The translations under genes and the position numbers were made by a program. 64,000 nt of DNA from CAZEAN01 sp964510225 (GTDB lineage: Bacteria > Planctomycetota > Planctomycetia > Isosphaerales > Isosphaeraceae). Each line of letters begins with the position of its first letter. The first letter of the stretch is position 1. Below the pieces are notes generated by a model, which saw only the letters and a list, made by a program, of their open reading frames with translations, had not been told where the DNA came from and searched no databases. The stretch is taken from NCBI GenBank assembly GCA_964510225.1, contig CAZEAN010000011.1, positions 10,268 through 74,267 of the forward strand, in the 5' to 3' direction. Below, piece after piece: positions 18,211 through 27,039 of the stretch.

Positions 18211-19407
18211 TTACTCACGCGACGGTTCCAATGCTATAGGATCTGGTGAGGCAGTCCCCGACGATTCCGTCAGCTCCTCTGATTCCCAGAGCGGATCTGG
18301 CAACGTTGGAAGTCCAGACGGTGGAGAATTCGTGGAGGGCTTTCGGCCAGCGTCGTAATCTGAGAGAAGTTCAAAGAGCGGATTACTCGTGCTGAGGATT
18401 AGTCGGGTGTCACCACCACTGAGAGCTTTCTTATAGAGTTCGAGCGTTCGGTTGAACTCGTAGAAATCGCCTGACTCCTCAATCGCGGCGGCGAAACTGT
18501 CGATAATCGAAGCTTCGACTTCACCGCGAAGGATGTTGGCTTGTTCGGTTCCTTCCCCGCGGATTGCCTCGGCGTCGGATGTGGCTTGGTTAATGATCTC
18601 TTGCTTCCGCTGTTTACCCTCCGATTGATTCTCAGTTGCAATGGCGTCCATCAGGGCGATCAGTCGTTCGAAGGCAGCGTCGCGGACTTCCGGAACGAAG
18701 TCGACCCGCGACAGTCCGACATCGACCAAGACGATCCCACGGCCATCATCAGTGCTTTCTGACTCACTCACCTCCCCAAGTGCTCCTTGTGCATCTTGGC
18801 GGATCTGCTCGATGAGTTTCTTCCGACCTTGTACAACACGTTGTTGTGCTTCGGGAGACATCGCCGATTTAATCGCCTCTTCCACCGCTTCTTCCATCAC
18901 CTCCTGGTCTTCGCCTTGAAGCGCCGATTCGGGGAGTCCGGGAGTAAGACTCATCCTTCGGTTGGTAGAGCGAACGATCTCGGCAAGATCATTACGGGTC
19001 ATCACGTCCCGGGCCGTACTACGGACGAATTCCTTCACCCGAGTCTCTGCGAGTGTGGTCGTCTGAAGCGTTTTGACGAAAGAGTCAGGATCGGTAACTC
19101 TCCAGACGGCCCAGATTGTTGCTTCGATCTTCTTACTGTCGCTCGTGGTCACATCGACCAGCTTCTCCGTCGGCGCACTTCCTTCCCAGAACTGATAAGT
19201 CTTGGGAAGTCGACGGACTTCTTGGATCAATGGGAGTTTGAAGTAGAGCCCCGGTTCGGTCCGTTCGGCGACTGGCTTGCCGAATTGAAGGACGACCGCG
19301 AGTTCGCGCTCATCAATAATGTACAGGACCGATCGTCCGATCGGTACACACAACAGCATTACTCCACAGATCCCCAGGTAGAGGGCTCGTTGGTTGAGTC
19401 GTCTCAT
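18211..19407 (-). CDS. hflC: SPFH protein, HflC-type protease modulator
   Basis: 398 aa membrane-anchored SPFH/band 7 protein. One N-terminal helix (about 9-30), then the band 7 domain starting at IIDERELAVVLQFGKP, an EWRVTD-like core (VWRVTDPDSF), and a long C-terminal coiled-coil region. In E. coli, HflK and HflC form a large cage around FtsH protease. The ATG overlaps the hflK stop (TAATG) and has GGAGGT 8 bases upstream, giving tight coupling. The C-terminus is extended by a Pro/Ser/Glu-rich tail (about 345-398) that E. coli HflC lacks. No ftsH is present in this window. Confidence 0.85.
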   Translation of the reverse strand: MRRLNQRALYLGICGVMLLCVPIGRSVLYIIDERELAVVLQFGKPVAERTEPGLYFKLPLIQEVRRLPKTYQFWEGSAPTEKLVDVTTSDSKKIEATIWAVWRVTDPDSFVKTLQTTTLAETRVKEFVRSTARDVMTRNDLAEIVRSTNRRMSLTPGLPESALQGEDQEVMEEAVEEAIKSAMSPEAQQRVVQGRKKLIEQIRQDAQGALGEVSESESTDDGRGIVLVDVGLSRVDFVPEVRDAAFERLIALMDAIATENQSEGKQRKQEIINQATSDAEAIRGEGTEQANILRGEVEASIIDSFAAAIEESGDFYEFNRTLELYKKALSGGDTRLILSTSNPLFELLSDYDAGRKPSTNSPPSGLPTLPDPLWESEELTESSGTASPDPIALEPSRE

Positions 19408-20456
19408 TATCGGACACCTCCAGTGAGGGGATTAGCTCGCGACGACCCACCGGTATCGAGCGGGAGCAAGGGGAGCACTTGTTGCAGATCGTCATCGAGA
19501 ATGACTTTGCCACCAGACTGGCTGAGGACATCTTGCATTGCTTCGAGGTAGAGTCGTCTTCGAGTGACTTCAGGAGCCCGGTTGTAAGCAGCAGCCTGAG
19601 CGCGGAGAGCTTCAATTTCGCCGTTGGCCTCGGAGCGACGTCGCGCTGCGTAACCTTCCGCTTCACGGATCAACTTGTCTTTCTCTGCTAGAGCTTCCGG
19701 CAATAATTTATTACGCTCGGCTTCACCCTCGTTTTCCAGCTTCTGCTTATCTTGGATCGAGCTGTTGACTCTCTCAAACGAAGGCTGGACTTGCTCTGGC
19801 GGGATTACGCGTTGCATCTGGAGCGCGGTGATTGTAATCCCACACGAATAGGAATCGAGCGTCGCTTGAACTTCTCGCTTTGCTTCGGCGGCGATATCAC
19901 TTCGTTGAGCACCGATCACTTCGTCGAAGAAATAGTCGCCGACAAGTCTGTTCATCACGGTCCTTGCCACACTTGAGATCAATTGCTCCGCGAACTGATC
20001 ATTAGGCGAATTCGGGAGTTTAATTGCGTAATCCTCCGGCGTCGTAACGCGCCACTGCATGGTCCACTCCACCGATGCCGTGTTGAGGTCACCCGTCAGC
20101 ATCAGGGTGGCTTCCTCTTTTTTAGCGGAGGGACTTTCAGCCATCGGGCTCACACCCGTGTCGATCGAACTCTCACCTGCACCGTAGGGTAGCCGCAAAC
20201 TGTGCTCGGCTATGCTCACCTTGATCACCTTGTCAGTGAGCGGAAACTTAAAGTGGAGACCTGGAGGTGTGGTACCTTGATACTTACCGAACCGTAAGAA
20301 AACAGCCTGCTCGTTTGGCTCAACTGTGTAGAAACAATTGAGAGCCAAGACGAGCACAAAGAATCCGAGAATGGCAAACGGAAAATAGGGAAGGAGGGCG
20401 TCGAATAGCTCCTCCCCTCCATACCGCCGTCTACTTCGTGACGAATAAGGATCCAT
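19407..20456 (-). CDS. hflK: SPFH protein, HflK-type protease modulator
   Basis: 349 aa partner of HflC. A basic N-terminus (RSRRRYGG), one helix (about 23-43), then the band 7 domain starting at VEPNEQAVFLRFGKY, with PGLHFKFPLTDKVIKV, and the coiled-coil AEGYAARRRSEANGEIEALRAQ region. An insertion with Ser/Ala-rich sequence (about 100-117) interrupts the early SPFH domain. The longest frame begins at 20552, but the ATG at 20456 has GAGGA five bases upstream and gives the expected short cytoplasmic tail. First gene of the hflK-hflC-M32 series. Confidence 0.86.
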   Translation of the reverse strand: MDPYSSRSRRRYGGEELFDALLPYFPFAILGFFVLVLALNCFYTVEPNEQAVFLRFGKYQGTTPPGLHFKFPLTDKVIKVSIAEHSLRLPYGAGESSIDTGVSPMAESPSAKKEEATLMLTGDLNTASVEWTMQWRVTTPEDYAIKLPNSPNDQFAEQLISSVARTVMNRLVGDYFFDEVIGAQRSDIAAEAKREVQATLDSYSCGITITALQMQRVIPPEQVQPSFERVNSSIQDKQKLENEGEAERNKLLPEALAEKDKLIREAEGYAARRRSEANGEIEALRAQAAAYNRAPEVTRRRLYLEAMQDVLSQSGGKVILDDDLQQVLPLLPLDTGGSSRANPLTGGVR

Positions 20457-20860
20457 GGATTCCTCAACAATCAACAGGAAATCTGAATCGGCAATCGTCC
20501 TCCATTGTGAGCGAAACGGTCTCCCACAATCTGAACAAGACGACGGATTCACGATAAATTTATCCTATCCCCAAACAACGCTGCTGACCACTCTTGCGTC
20601 ATCCGGACTGACCGAGCCCAGAACGAATGATGATCTGTGCCGCAAGGCTATTTCGGGAAATCGCAGCGAGCAATCTCTGAGGATCGGCTCTCGTTTCGAG
20701 ACGTTTTAACAGTTTATTTTACGGCACTTATAAGAATATTGTGTTTGTCTGATTTTCTAGAACGACTTTCACGGCAGAAAACCGACCGACTCAAAACATA
20801 ATAAAATTAGCATGTGTTTGCGTATAATGCAATAAAATAACAGGCATGTTTCCTGGTAGT
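20457..20860. other. AT-rich intergenic region upstream of hflK
   Basis: 404 bases with no convincing gene. The part from about 20700 to 20855 is much richer in A and T than the surroundings and should hold the hflK promoter on the minus strand. A TATAAT occurs on the plus strand at 20823-20828 but has no good -35 partner and no downstream gene. No hairpin terminator was seen for the methyltransferase-to-hflK direction. Confidence 0.5.
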
Positions 20861-21541
20861 TCAGCAGTTGCGAAGTAGCGTCAGGTTATCTGGATGTGCC
20901 AATAGTTCGAAGCGGCCGAGGGATTCAAACGCGGCACGTCGGGTCCCGGCGAATTGAGGTTGATCGGTATCGTGGAGGGCGATGATTCCGCGGGGCACCA
21001 CTAGTTCAGACCAGGCGTCGAGATCAAATGATGTATTCACATAGTCGTGAACGGCATCGATGAAGACAAAGCTAATCGGCCCATGTGACCAGTTGCGGGC
21101 CGCGTCGCCGGATGTCATCCGTTTTAGTTGGACGTTAGGGAGGTCGATCGTTTTGGACTCGAAGCGCCGGAGATCGTCTTCAGCACCGCCATAGCCTGAG
21201 TAGGGATCGACGGCGATCAGGGGGCGATTCGTGTGCTGGGCAAGGCAACGCGTGGTCTCACCCCGGTAGCTCCCGATTTCAGCAACGACGGTTTCCATCA
21301 TTCCTTCAGTGAGCTTGAGCGCCTCGATTAGATGACGCATCTGAAACGGCGTAACGCTGGTTTCGGCCCAGTCAACGCCGACTGGCTCCGACGGAAGGTT
21401 GCGGAAGTGGGCGTCGGGAATTTGATATCGCTCGAACTCGCGCCGCGATTCCCATTCCCGGACCCGTGCGAGGGTTGTAAATGCTAGTCGCTCGGGATGC
21501 CACTTCGGTCGATTCTTCATGGCGAAGGGGTCGGTGCGCAT
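20861..21541 (-). CDS. Class I SAM-dependent methyltransferase (type 24-like)
   Basis: About 226 aa soluble protein of the Methyltransf_24/cephalosporin hydroxylase-like Rossmann group. Seen: a VAEIGSYRGETTRCLA SAM-binding loop, the acidic end of the second strand in LIAVDPYSGYGG, and FVFIDAVHDY after the fourth strand followed by GIIALHDTD, a typical order for this group. Such enzymes often modify sugars or small metabolites and are common in glycan loci. The frame extends to 21583, but the ATG at 21541 has GAGGA just upstream. It is isolated: 280 bases separate its start from the divergent nitrilase gene. Confidence 0.8.
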   Translation of the reverse strand: MRTDPFAMKNRPKWHPERLAFTTLARVREWESRREFERYQIPDAHFRNLPSEPVGVDWAETSVTPFQMRHLIEALKLTEGMMETVVAEIGSYRGETTRCLAQHTNRPLIAVDPYSGYGGAEDDLRRFESKTIDLPNVQLKRMTSGDAARNWSHGPISFVFIDAVHDYVNTSFDLDAWSELVVPRGIIALHDTDQPQFAGTRRAAFESLGRFELLAHPDNLTLLRNC

Positions 21542-21821
21542 GTTCCTCGATGCTCCTTCGTGAGGTGCTGAGATCCATCTCAAAATCGCGTTGATTGAGA
21601 ATACCGACCGTCTCAGAATTCGGCAATCGGAGGAATCAACGTGGGTTTCGCGATGGCTTCAAATGAGCAGCTAAATTTGAGTTTTGCTTTCCATACCCTG
21701 ACCGGAGCCTCGAATCGCACTAGTCGACCCGCAGCGAATAGGCTATGACTCAGAAAGAATCGAGCGTCCGGGAGATCGAAAGCTTACGAAGTCGCATGAT
21801 GACCAACTGATCTCAACCGCA

Positions 21822-22703
21822 ATGGCATGGAGGCCTTGGCGATTGCAACTACTCGCATCCGTGTTCCAACTTCCGAGTGAGCCTGGCCAATACGAGCAGA
21901 ATCGGGACCGTGTCGATGCCTACCTCCAGTCAAGTTTCAGAGAGGGTGTCGAGCTTGTCGTCGTCCCGGAGTTATTCGACTCAGGATACTGCTCCCAGTT
22001 GGATTACCATGCTCTACTCTCTTACCACTACCACAAGACGATCGCCTGGCTGATCGAGCGGAGTACTCGTTGGAATCTCTCGATCGCTGCAGGTATCCTC
22101 GAACACGCAGACGGTCACCTGCACAACTCGATCGCTTTCATTGAACCTGGACGAAAGGTTCGCTTTTATCGAAAACACCACCTCGTGTTCTGGGAGTGGA
22201 AACGATTCCGACGTGGTGCAGGGCCGCAGATCATCCCCAGCCGGTTTGGCCGGATCGGGTTCGCGATCTGTGCTGATATGATCTATAAGTCGGTCTGGAA
22301 TCACTACCGAAACAAGATTGACCTCGCCATCGTCTCCGGCGCCTGGCCTGAGTTCATGAATCGCGAAAACCAGCGTCCGAGACTACTCTACGGCCGATTC
22401 GGACCACTTGCGGGGGTTATTCCAGGGCTCGTTGCCAATGACCTGGGCGTCCCCGTCCTTTTCGCAAATCAGTGTGGTGAAACCGAGACCAAGGTCCCGT
22501 TCCTGCCTCGGATCCCCGATCGCTTTTCGGGACTCAGCGCAATCCATAACCCATCAACATCGGGCTCGATGATCGCAGAGACCAGTGAGTCGGTCTTAAT
22601 CGCGCCAATCGATTTACCAAACCGTTCTCGAGAAGGAGTCCGAACGTGCCCTTCTATGTCCCGCTCGGGCCTGGTAGCCTCATCTTCTATGTCGGCGGCG
22701 TGA
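21822..22703 (+). CDS. Carbon-nitrogen hydrolase (nitrilase-superfamily amidase)
   Basis: 293 aa nitrilase-superfamily protein, enzymes that cleave or transfer amides through a Glu-Lys-Cys triad. The triad is visible: Glu50 in VVVPELFDSG, Lys118 in YRKHHL, Cys150 in GFAICADM. No membrane segment. The C-terminal 25 residues after DLPNRSRE are Ser-rich and may be non-homologous tail, because an overlapping gene with its own ribosome binding site begins at 22646. First gene of a plus-strand run that continues with a small peptide, an asparagine-synthetase-like enzyme and dtd. Opposed amide-forming and amide-cleaving activities in one operon suggest shared metabolism of an amidated product. Substrate unknown. 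Confidence 0.85.
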   Translation: MAWRPWRLQLLASVFQLPSEPGQYEQNRDRVDAYLQSSFREGVELVVVPELFDSGYCSQLDYHALLSYHYHKTIAWLIERSTRWNLSIAAGILEHADGHLHNSIAFIEPGRKVRFYRKHHLVFWEWKRFRRGAGPQIIPSRFGRIGFAICADMIYKSVWNHYRNKIDLAIVSGAWPEFMNRENQRPRLLYGRFGPLAGVIPGLVANDLGVPVLFANQCGETETKVPFLPRIPDRFSGLSAIHNPSTSGSMIAETSESVLIAPIDLPNRSREGVRTCPSMSRSGLVASSSMSAA

Positions 22704-22777
22704 TCACCCGGATGATCGGATCGCTGATCTACCAATGGTCGAGGTCTTCGGGTGATCGGATGACGCGACGAAGATAA
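22646..22777 (+). CDS. 43-aa hydrophobic peptide between nitrilase and asnB
   Basis: GTG start at 22646 with a perfect AAGGAG seven bases upstream, stop at 22775-22777. It overlaps the last 58 bases of the nitrilase gene in another frame. The 43 aa product has a Gly-rich hydrophobic stretch (MPFYVPLGPGSLIFYVGGV, then ITRMIGSLIYQW) and a strongly basic tail ending TRRR. One membrane helix is likely. No family recognised. It could be a small membrane subunit, or less likely a precursor peptide processed by the flanking amidase/amidotransferase. The strong ribosome binding site is the main support. Confidence 0.55.
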   Translation: MPFYVPLGPGSLIFYVGGVITRMIGSLIYQWSRSSGDRMTRRR

Positions 22778-22832
22778 ACGCGTCCACGAAACTGCCCGAG
22801 CCAACGACTTCTCGTCGGAAAGGAATGCTGCC

Positions 22833-24845
22833 ATGTGCGGGATCGTCGGGGCCATCGACCTCAAGGCGAGACGGGAATTCCCCGGACCGAGACTCTGGTC
22901 GATGACCAACGCTTTGGTGCATCGAGGTCCAGATGACGCCTCGACACACCATGAGCCTGGCCTGGCGATGGGTGCGCGTCGTCTAGCAATCGTCGGCCTC
23001 GAGAACGGTCGTCAACCACTCTCCAACGAAGATGGAACAGTCTGGGTCTCTTGCAATGGCGAGCTGTTCGACTACCTCGAGTTAGGGGCCGAACTCCGTA
23101 GTCGGGGCCACCGACTTGCAACCAACTGCGATACCGAACTCTGGGCGCACCTTTACGAAGAGTATGGCACAGGTCTCTTTGAGCATGCCAAGGGACAGTT
23201 TGCGACGGCAATCTGGGACCAACGCACCGAAACGCTTCTGCTCGGCCGCGACCGAAGTGGTATTGCTCCCTTGTACTACGCAGAACGAGACGGCTGGTTG
23301 CTCTGGGCCTCTGAAATCAAGGCGCTGCTGAAATCGGGTCTTGTAGAACCCAAGCCAGACCCTAAAGGGGTTGATCATCTTTTCACGTTTTTTTGTGCAG
23401 GTACCACACGGACTTACTTCGAAGGTGTCAAGTCGATCCCACCGGGACATTTTCTCCGGATTCAACACGGGAGGGTTGAAGTCCAGACCTACTGGGACCT
23501 CAACTTTCCGGACAAGGGTGATGAGGAACGGCTCGAAGATCCCTCACCGTTGATTGAGGAGTTAGAGGGGGTACTGGAGCGCTCGGTCGCACGTCGACTC
23601 CGATGCGATGTCCCGGTAGTGAGCTACCTAAGCGGTGGACTCGACTCGACTTTGGTCATGGGGTTGAGTTCGAAAATCCGGAAGTCGGCGGTTCCTTCAT
23701 TTACAATTGCACTCGACCGGGCCGGTCCCGACGAGCGACACCAATCACACGAATCTGCGGAGGTCCTCGGCTCAGATCTGACGACGATTCAGATGGATCG
23801 GAGATCGATCGCAGAAGCCTACCCTGAACTCATCGTTGCGGCCGAGGGACCAGTCCTAGACACCTCGTGTGCGTGTCTGATGCGTCTTTCTCAGCGGGTC
23901 CATGACCACGGTTACAAGGTCGCCCTCACCGGCGAAGGGGCTGATGAAGCCTTCGCTGGTTATGTCTGGTTCAAGATGTTGCGATCACGCGACCGACTCC
24001 ACGATCTCCTCGGCCGGAGAGCGATGGAGGCAATCCGACGCTTCGCGCTCATCACTGTCTTTGGCGGCAACAAGCAACGGCTCCCACTTGTCGAGGCGAT
24101 GAATGGTGTCAGGCCGATCCAGCAAGATATGTACGAGTGCCTAAACCAAGCACGAACAATTATCTATTCCAAGCAGATGTGGGATCAATTAGGTGATCAC
24201 GATCCCTTCAACGATCTTAATGTTCCCAATCCAAACTTGAAACGCTGGGATCCACTCAACCAGTCGCTTTATGTTGGCTACAAGGTGATGCTCGCTGGGC
24301 TTCTGATGATCTCTAAAGGGGATCGCGTCGCGATGCACTCGTCGGTTGAAACGCGATATCCATTCCTTGATGAAGACCTCATCGACTTCGCCAGTCGGAT
24401 CGCACCCGAGTACAAGCTCAAGAAGAAAACGGAGAAGTGGATTCTCCGTCAGGTGGCGGCGCGAACGTTGCCGGCCCAGATTGCAAACCGACCGAAGACG
24501 ATGTTTCGAGCCAATTTCGCCAAGACGTTTCTGGGACCCGATCGGCCTCACTGGGTCGATCAGCTGTTGAGTCCTGAGTCGCTCCGATCGGCCGGCTACT
24601 TCGATCCCGGCGCGATCGCGAAGCAACGAAACCTCCAGGTTCGATTACCCCGAATCACGCCACGACGGATTGTCTTTGACATTGGACTCACCTCCGTAAT
24701 CGCCACGCAACTCTGGCATCACCTGTACTGCGGTGGTGGACTCTGCGACCTGCCGACTTGGGAATCCTCCGAGTACGCCGGCAACCAAACTCCCGGTAAC
24801 TATAAGGTCCGCGAGTCGGATCGGACGTTGCCAATCGCCGTTTGA
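22833..24845 (+). CDS. asnB: Asparagine synthetase-like glutamine amidotransferase
   Basis: 670 aa class II amidotransferase of the AsnB type: an N-terminal glutaminase domain with Cys2 nucleophile (MCGIVGAID), RGPDD (31-35), CNGELFD (74-80), then an ATP-pyrophosphatase domain with the PP-loop SGGLDST (267-273) and GEGADEAFAGY. It uses glutamine nitrogen and ATP to amidate a carboxylate. AsnB copies are often recruited to exopolysaccharide, PEP-CTERM/exosortase or peptide clusters, so the substrate may not be aspartate. Ribosome binding site AAGGA before the ATG. It follows a 43-codon peptide gene and precedes dtd by 9 bases. The last 35 residues extend past the usual domain end. Confidence 0.88.
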   Translation: MCGIVGAIDLKARREFPGPRLWSMTNALVHRGPDDASTHHEPGLAMGARRLAIVGLENGRQPLSNEDGTVWVSCNGELFDYLELGAELRSRGHRLATNCDTELWAHLYEEYGTGLFEHAKGQFATAIWDQRTETLLLGRDRSGIAPLYYAERDGWLLWASEIKALLKSGLVEPKPDPKGVDHLFTFFCAGTTRTYFEGVKSIPPGHFLRIQHGRVEVQTYWDLNFPDKGDEERLEDPSPLIEELEGVLERSVARRLRCDVPVVSYLSGGLDSTLVMGLSSKIRKSAVPSFTIALDRAGPDERHQSHESAEVLGSDLTTIQMDRRSIAEAYPELIVAAEGPVLDTSCACLMRLSQRVHDHGYKVALTGEGADEAFAGYVWFKMLRSRDRLHDLLGRRAMEAIRRFALITVFGGNKQRLPLVEAMNGVRPIQQDMYECLNQARTIIYSKQMWDQLGDHDPFNDLNVPNPNLKRWDPLNQSLYVGYKVMLAGLLMISKGDRVAMHSSVETRYPFLDEDLIDFASRIAPEYKLKKKTEKWILRQVAARTLPAQIANRPKTMFRANFAKTFLGPDRPHWVDQLLSPESLRSAGYFDPGAIAKQRNLQVRLPRITPRRIVFDIGLTSVIATQLWHHLYCGGGLCDLPTWESSEYAGNQTPGNYKVRESDRTLPIAV

Positions 24846-24854
24846 GCAACGACG

Positions 24855-25304
24855 ATGAGAGCAGTCTTGCAACGAGTTACTGAAGCCTCAGTCTCTGTCG
24901 AAGGAGAGGTCGTCGGATCGATCGGCCCCGGTTGGATGGTTTTGCTCGGTGTCTCGAAAGAGGACCAAGAAGCAGACGTTGAGTGGCTTGTAGAGAAAGT
25001 CTCGAATCTCCGGGGGTTCGAGGACGATGACGGGCGGATGAATTGCTCGATTGCTGAGGTAGGTGGTGCGTTGCTCGTGGTCAGCCAATTTACCTTATTG
25101 GGAGATTGCCGGAAGGGTCGCCGTCCCAGTTTTGATCAAGCAGCTCCCCCACACCTCGCATCGAATTATTACAATGAATTCTGCCAATTACTTCGGTCAC
25201 GCGGCTTCAGAGTTGAAACAGGTAGATTCCGGGCCGAAATGGCCGTCCACTTGGTCAATAACGGCCCCGTGACATTCTTACTTGACAGTCAAAAGAGATT
25301 CTGA
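24855..25304 (+). CDS. dtd: D-aminoacyl-tRNA deacylase
   Basis: 149 aa Dtd family protein that hydrolyses D-amino acids (and glycine mischarged on tRNA-Ala) from tRNA. Both signatures are present: SQFTLLGD (77-84) and NNGPVT (135-140; normally NxGPVT). Full length from MRAVLQRVTEASV, the usual N-terminus. It begins 9 bases after the asnB stop, so it is probably co-transcribed with the amidotransferase, but this is a housekeeping quality-control enzyme and the linkage need not be functional. Confidence 0.95.
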   Translation: MRAVLQRVTEASVSVEGEVVGSIGPGWMVLLGVSKEDQEADVEWLVEKVSNLRGFEDDDGRMNCSIAEVGGALLVVSQFTLLGDCRKGRRPSFDQAAPPHLASNYYNEFCQLLRSRGFRVETGRFRAEMAVHLVNNGPVTFLLDSQKRF

Positions 25305-25337
25305 AATCGACGGCGCGTCCAAAATAGGAGACAAGTC

Positions 25338-25802
25338 ATGATCCAGACACTCGTTGCTACCACTGCTCTCTTCGGGCTCTTAACGATTCCTAGGGTTGAG
25401 CCTCGACAAGATGCCGATACAATCGCGAATCGCCTTCTCCGTGAAGGCGAGACGATGTTCGATGCCAAAGATGCGCAAGGACTGACTGAGTCGTATCGGT
25501 CAGATGCCCGGATTGAGTTGCTCGGTAGTTCAGGAACGGGATTTCGATGGAATTCCTATGAGGGGACCGCACAAATCAGGAAGCTCTATAACGACCTCTT
25601 TCGAAATGCTAAAGAGACAAAATCCAGAAATGTCGTAGAGCAGTCGACTCTTATAGGTGATCGCGTCTTGTTGATTACCGGGACCTTCGAGCCTGACACC
25701 AGCAGCGGACTCCTTCTCCAATTTGTTCAAGTCCGGATCAAGGAATCGGACGGTCCCTGGCTGATCTCCTCGATGAGATTGATCCCGATCCCATCCCCAT
25801 AA
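25338..25802 (+). CDS. Exported NTF2/SnoaL-like protein
   Basis: 154 aa small protein with a probable N-terminal export signal (hydrophobic 5-17) and an NTF2-like fold pattern: a long helix LLREGETMFDAKDAQGLTES, YRSDARIELLG, YEGTAQIRKLYNDLFRNA and C-terminal strands ending WLISSMRLIP. DUF4440/SnoaL-type domains bind small ligands or act as enzymes, but no catalytic residues can be assigned. An AGGAG-like sequence precedes the ATG. It lies between dtd and the acyltransferase (gaps of 33 and 24 bases) and is probably in the same operon. Confidence 0.65.
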   Translation: MIQTLVATTALFGLLTIPRVEPRQDADTIANRLLREGETMFDAKDAQGLTESYRSDARIELLGSSGTGFRWNSYEGTAQIRKLYNDLFRNAKETKSRNVVEQSTLIGDRVLLITGTFEPDTSSGLLLQFVQVRIKESDGPWLISSMRLIPIPSP

Positions 25803-25826
25803 CGTCTGCGAATCGAACGAGATTGC

Positions 25827-27017
25827 ATGACGACTGCGACCCCTGATCCTTCAGGATCGACCCGTTTTCTGCTACTCGATGCCTGGCGAGGTCTCGCCGC
25901 CCTGATGGTGGTTTTACACCATGCCGGGTTTGCGATCTTCTTGACTGGCGAATCACGACGTGATCTCCCGTTGCGCTGGCTACGCGAGGGACTCGCCGAA
26001 ACATTACGCCATTGCGATCTCGGTGTACCTCTTTTCTTTGTGATCAGCGGTTATTGCATTGCCGCAAGTCTCGATTCGAACGCGTCAAAGCAACGTTCAC
26101 CCTGGCGATTCCTCTGGCGGCGGTTCCGACGGATCTATCCGCCGTACTGGGCTGCGCTGCTCTGGTATCTGGGACTGATCCTGCTCTTTCAGAAACTTGG
26201 CCTCAGTCGTTTCCTCTATGATGGTGGGTATCCTTATGCGTTAGAGCTCATCGAACCCCAAACATTAAATGCCGCCTCATGGGTAGGGAACGTGACGCTT
26301 ACCGAATCGTGGCGTTGGATGATCGGCGGCGGTCCCCCCTCCATCTTCACACGAGTCGCGTGGTCACTCTGCTACGAAGAACAATTCTATTTCGTCTGTT
26401 TCTCGATTCTCTTGCTCCAACCTAATCGACGCTGGGGTGTCCTTGCCATCTCCACGGCAATCTTTCTTCTGATCCGGATCGTTGCGCAGGATATCGGAGC
26501 TTTTCAGAGAATCGAGGGTACGTTCCCTGATCTCTGGCATGAGTTTGCGATCGGCATCGCGGTCTACTGGATCCTCCATCGAGCAAACAACCAGGTCGTA
26601 AGCCGTACTCTTATGGTCGGAATGTTGGTGATGGGCGGCTTCGGACTGGCCCATCCCAAGATCGCCCACGCACCCGTGACCTACTCGCTGGCCGCGTCGA
26701 GTTTCTTAGGACTTGTTTTGATCGGCATCCATCGCTTCGACGATCGGCTCAGCCAAATGGTACCCATTCGTTGGCTCCGTAACTGTGGCCGAATCAGTTA
26801 CAGCATGTATTTAATTCACTTGCCCATCTGTTCCATCGGGCTCTTGGTGCTCTATGAGTTAGGATCTCAGTCCTTCTGGCAGCGGACGCTAATCTCGATC
26901 CCCTCTGTAACAATTCTGAGTGTCCTCGCGAGTTGGCTCTTTTTCCGATACTTCGAGAAGCCATTTCTCAATCCGCCGATCAATCGTCGAAGGGCGGATG
27001 AGAATTCATTATCTTGA
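25827..27017 (+). CDS. OafA/YrhL-type membrane acyltransferase
   Basis: 396 aa acyltransferase-3 family protein with about ten hydrophobic helices. The family opening is clear: LDAWRGLAALMVVLHHAG, with the conserved Arg and catalytic His pair, then GVPLFFVISGYCIAAS and RRFRRIYPPYW. These enzymes O-acetylate surface sugars, lipids or antibiotics. There is no C-terminal SGNH domain, so acyl transfer is done by the membrane domain alone. Last gene of the six-gene plus-strand run, convergent with the DUF1080 gene (22 bases between stops). Confidence 0.9.
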   Translation: MTTATPDPSGSTRFLLLDAWRGLAALMVVLHHAGFAIFLTGESRRDLPLRWLREGLAETLRHCDLGVPLFFVISGYCIAASLDSNASKQRSPWRFLWRRFRRIYPPYWAALLWYLGLILLFQKLGLSRFLYDGGYPYALELIEPQTLNAASWVGNVTLTESWRWMIGGGPPSIFTRVAWSLCYEEQFYFVCFSILLLQPNRRWGVLAISTAIFLLIRIVAQDIGAFQRIEGTFPDLWHEFAIGIAVYWILHRANNQVVSRTLMVGMLVMGGFGLAHPKIAHAPVTYSLAASSFLGLVLIGIHRFDDRLSQMVPIRWLRNCGRISYSMYLIHLPICSIGLLVLYELGSQSFWQRTLISIPSVTILSVLASWLFFRYFEKPFLNPPINRRRADENSLS

Positions 27018-27039
27018 ACGATCTATTTCAGATAAAGAT

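Noticed and set aside
20823..20828. TATAAT on the plus strand
   Set aside because: No -35 element at the right distance and no gene to the right on that strand.
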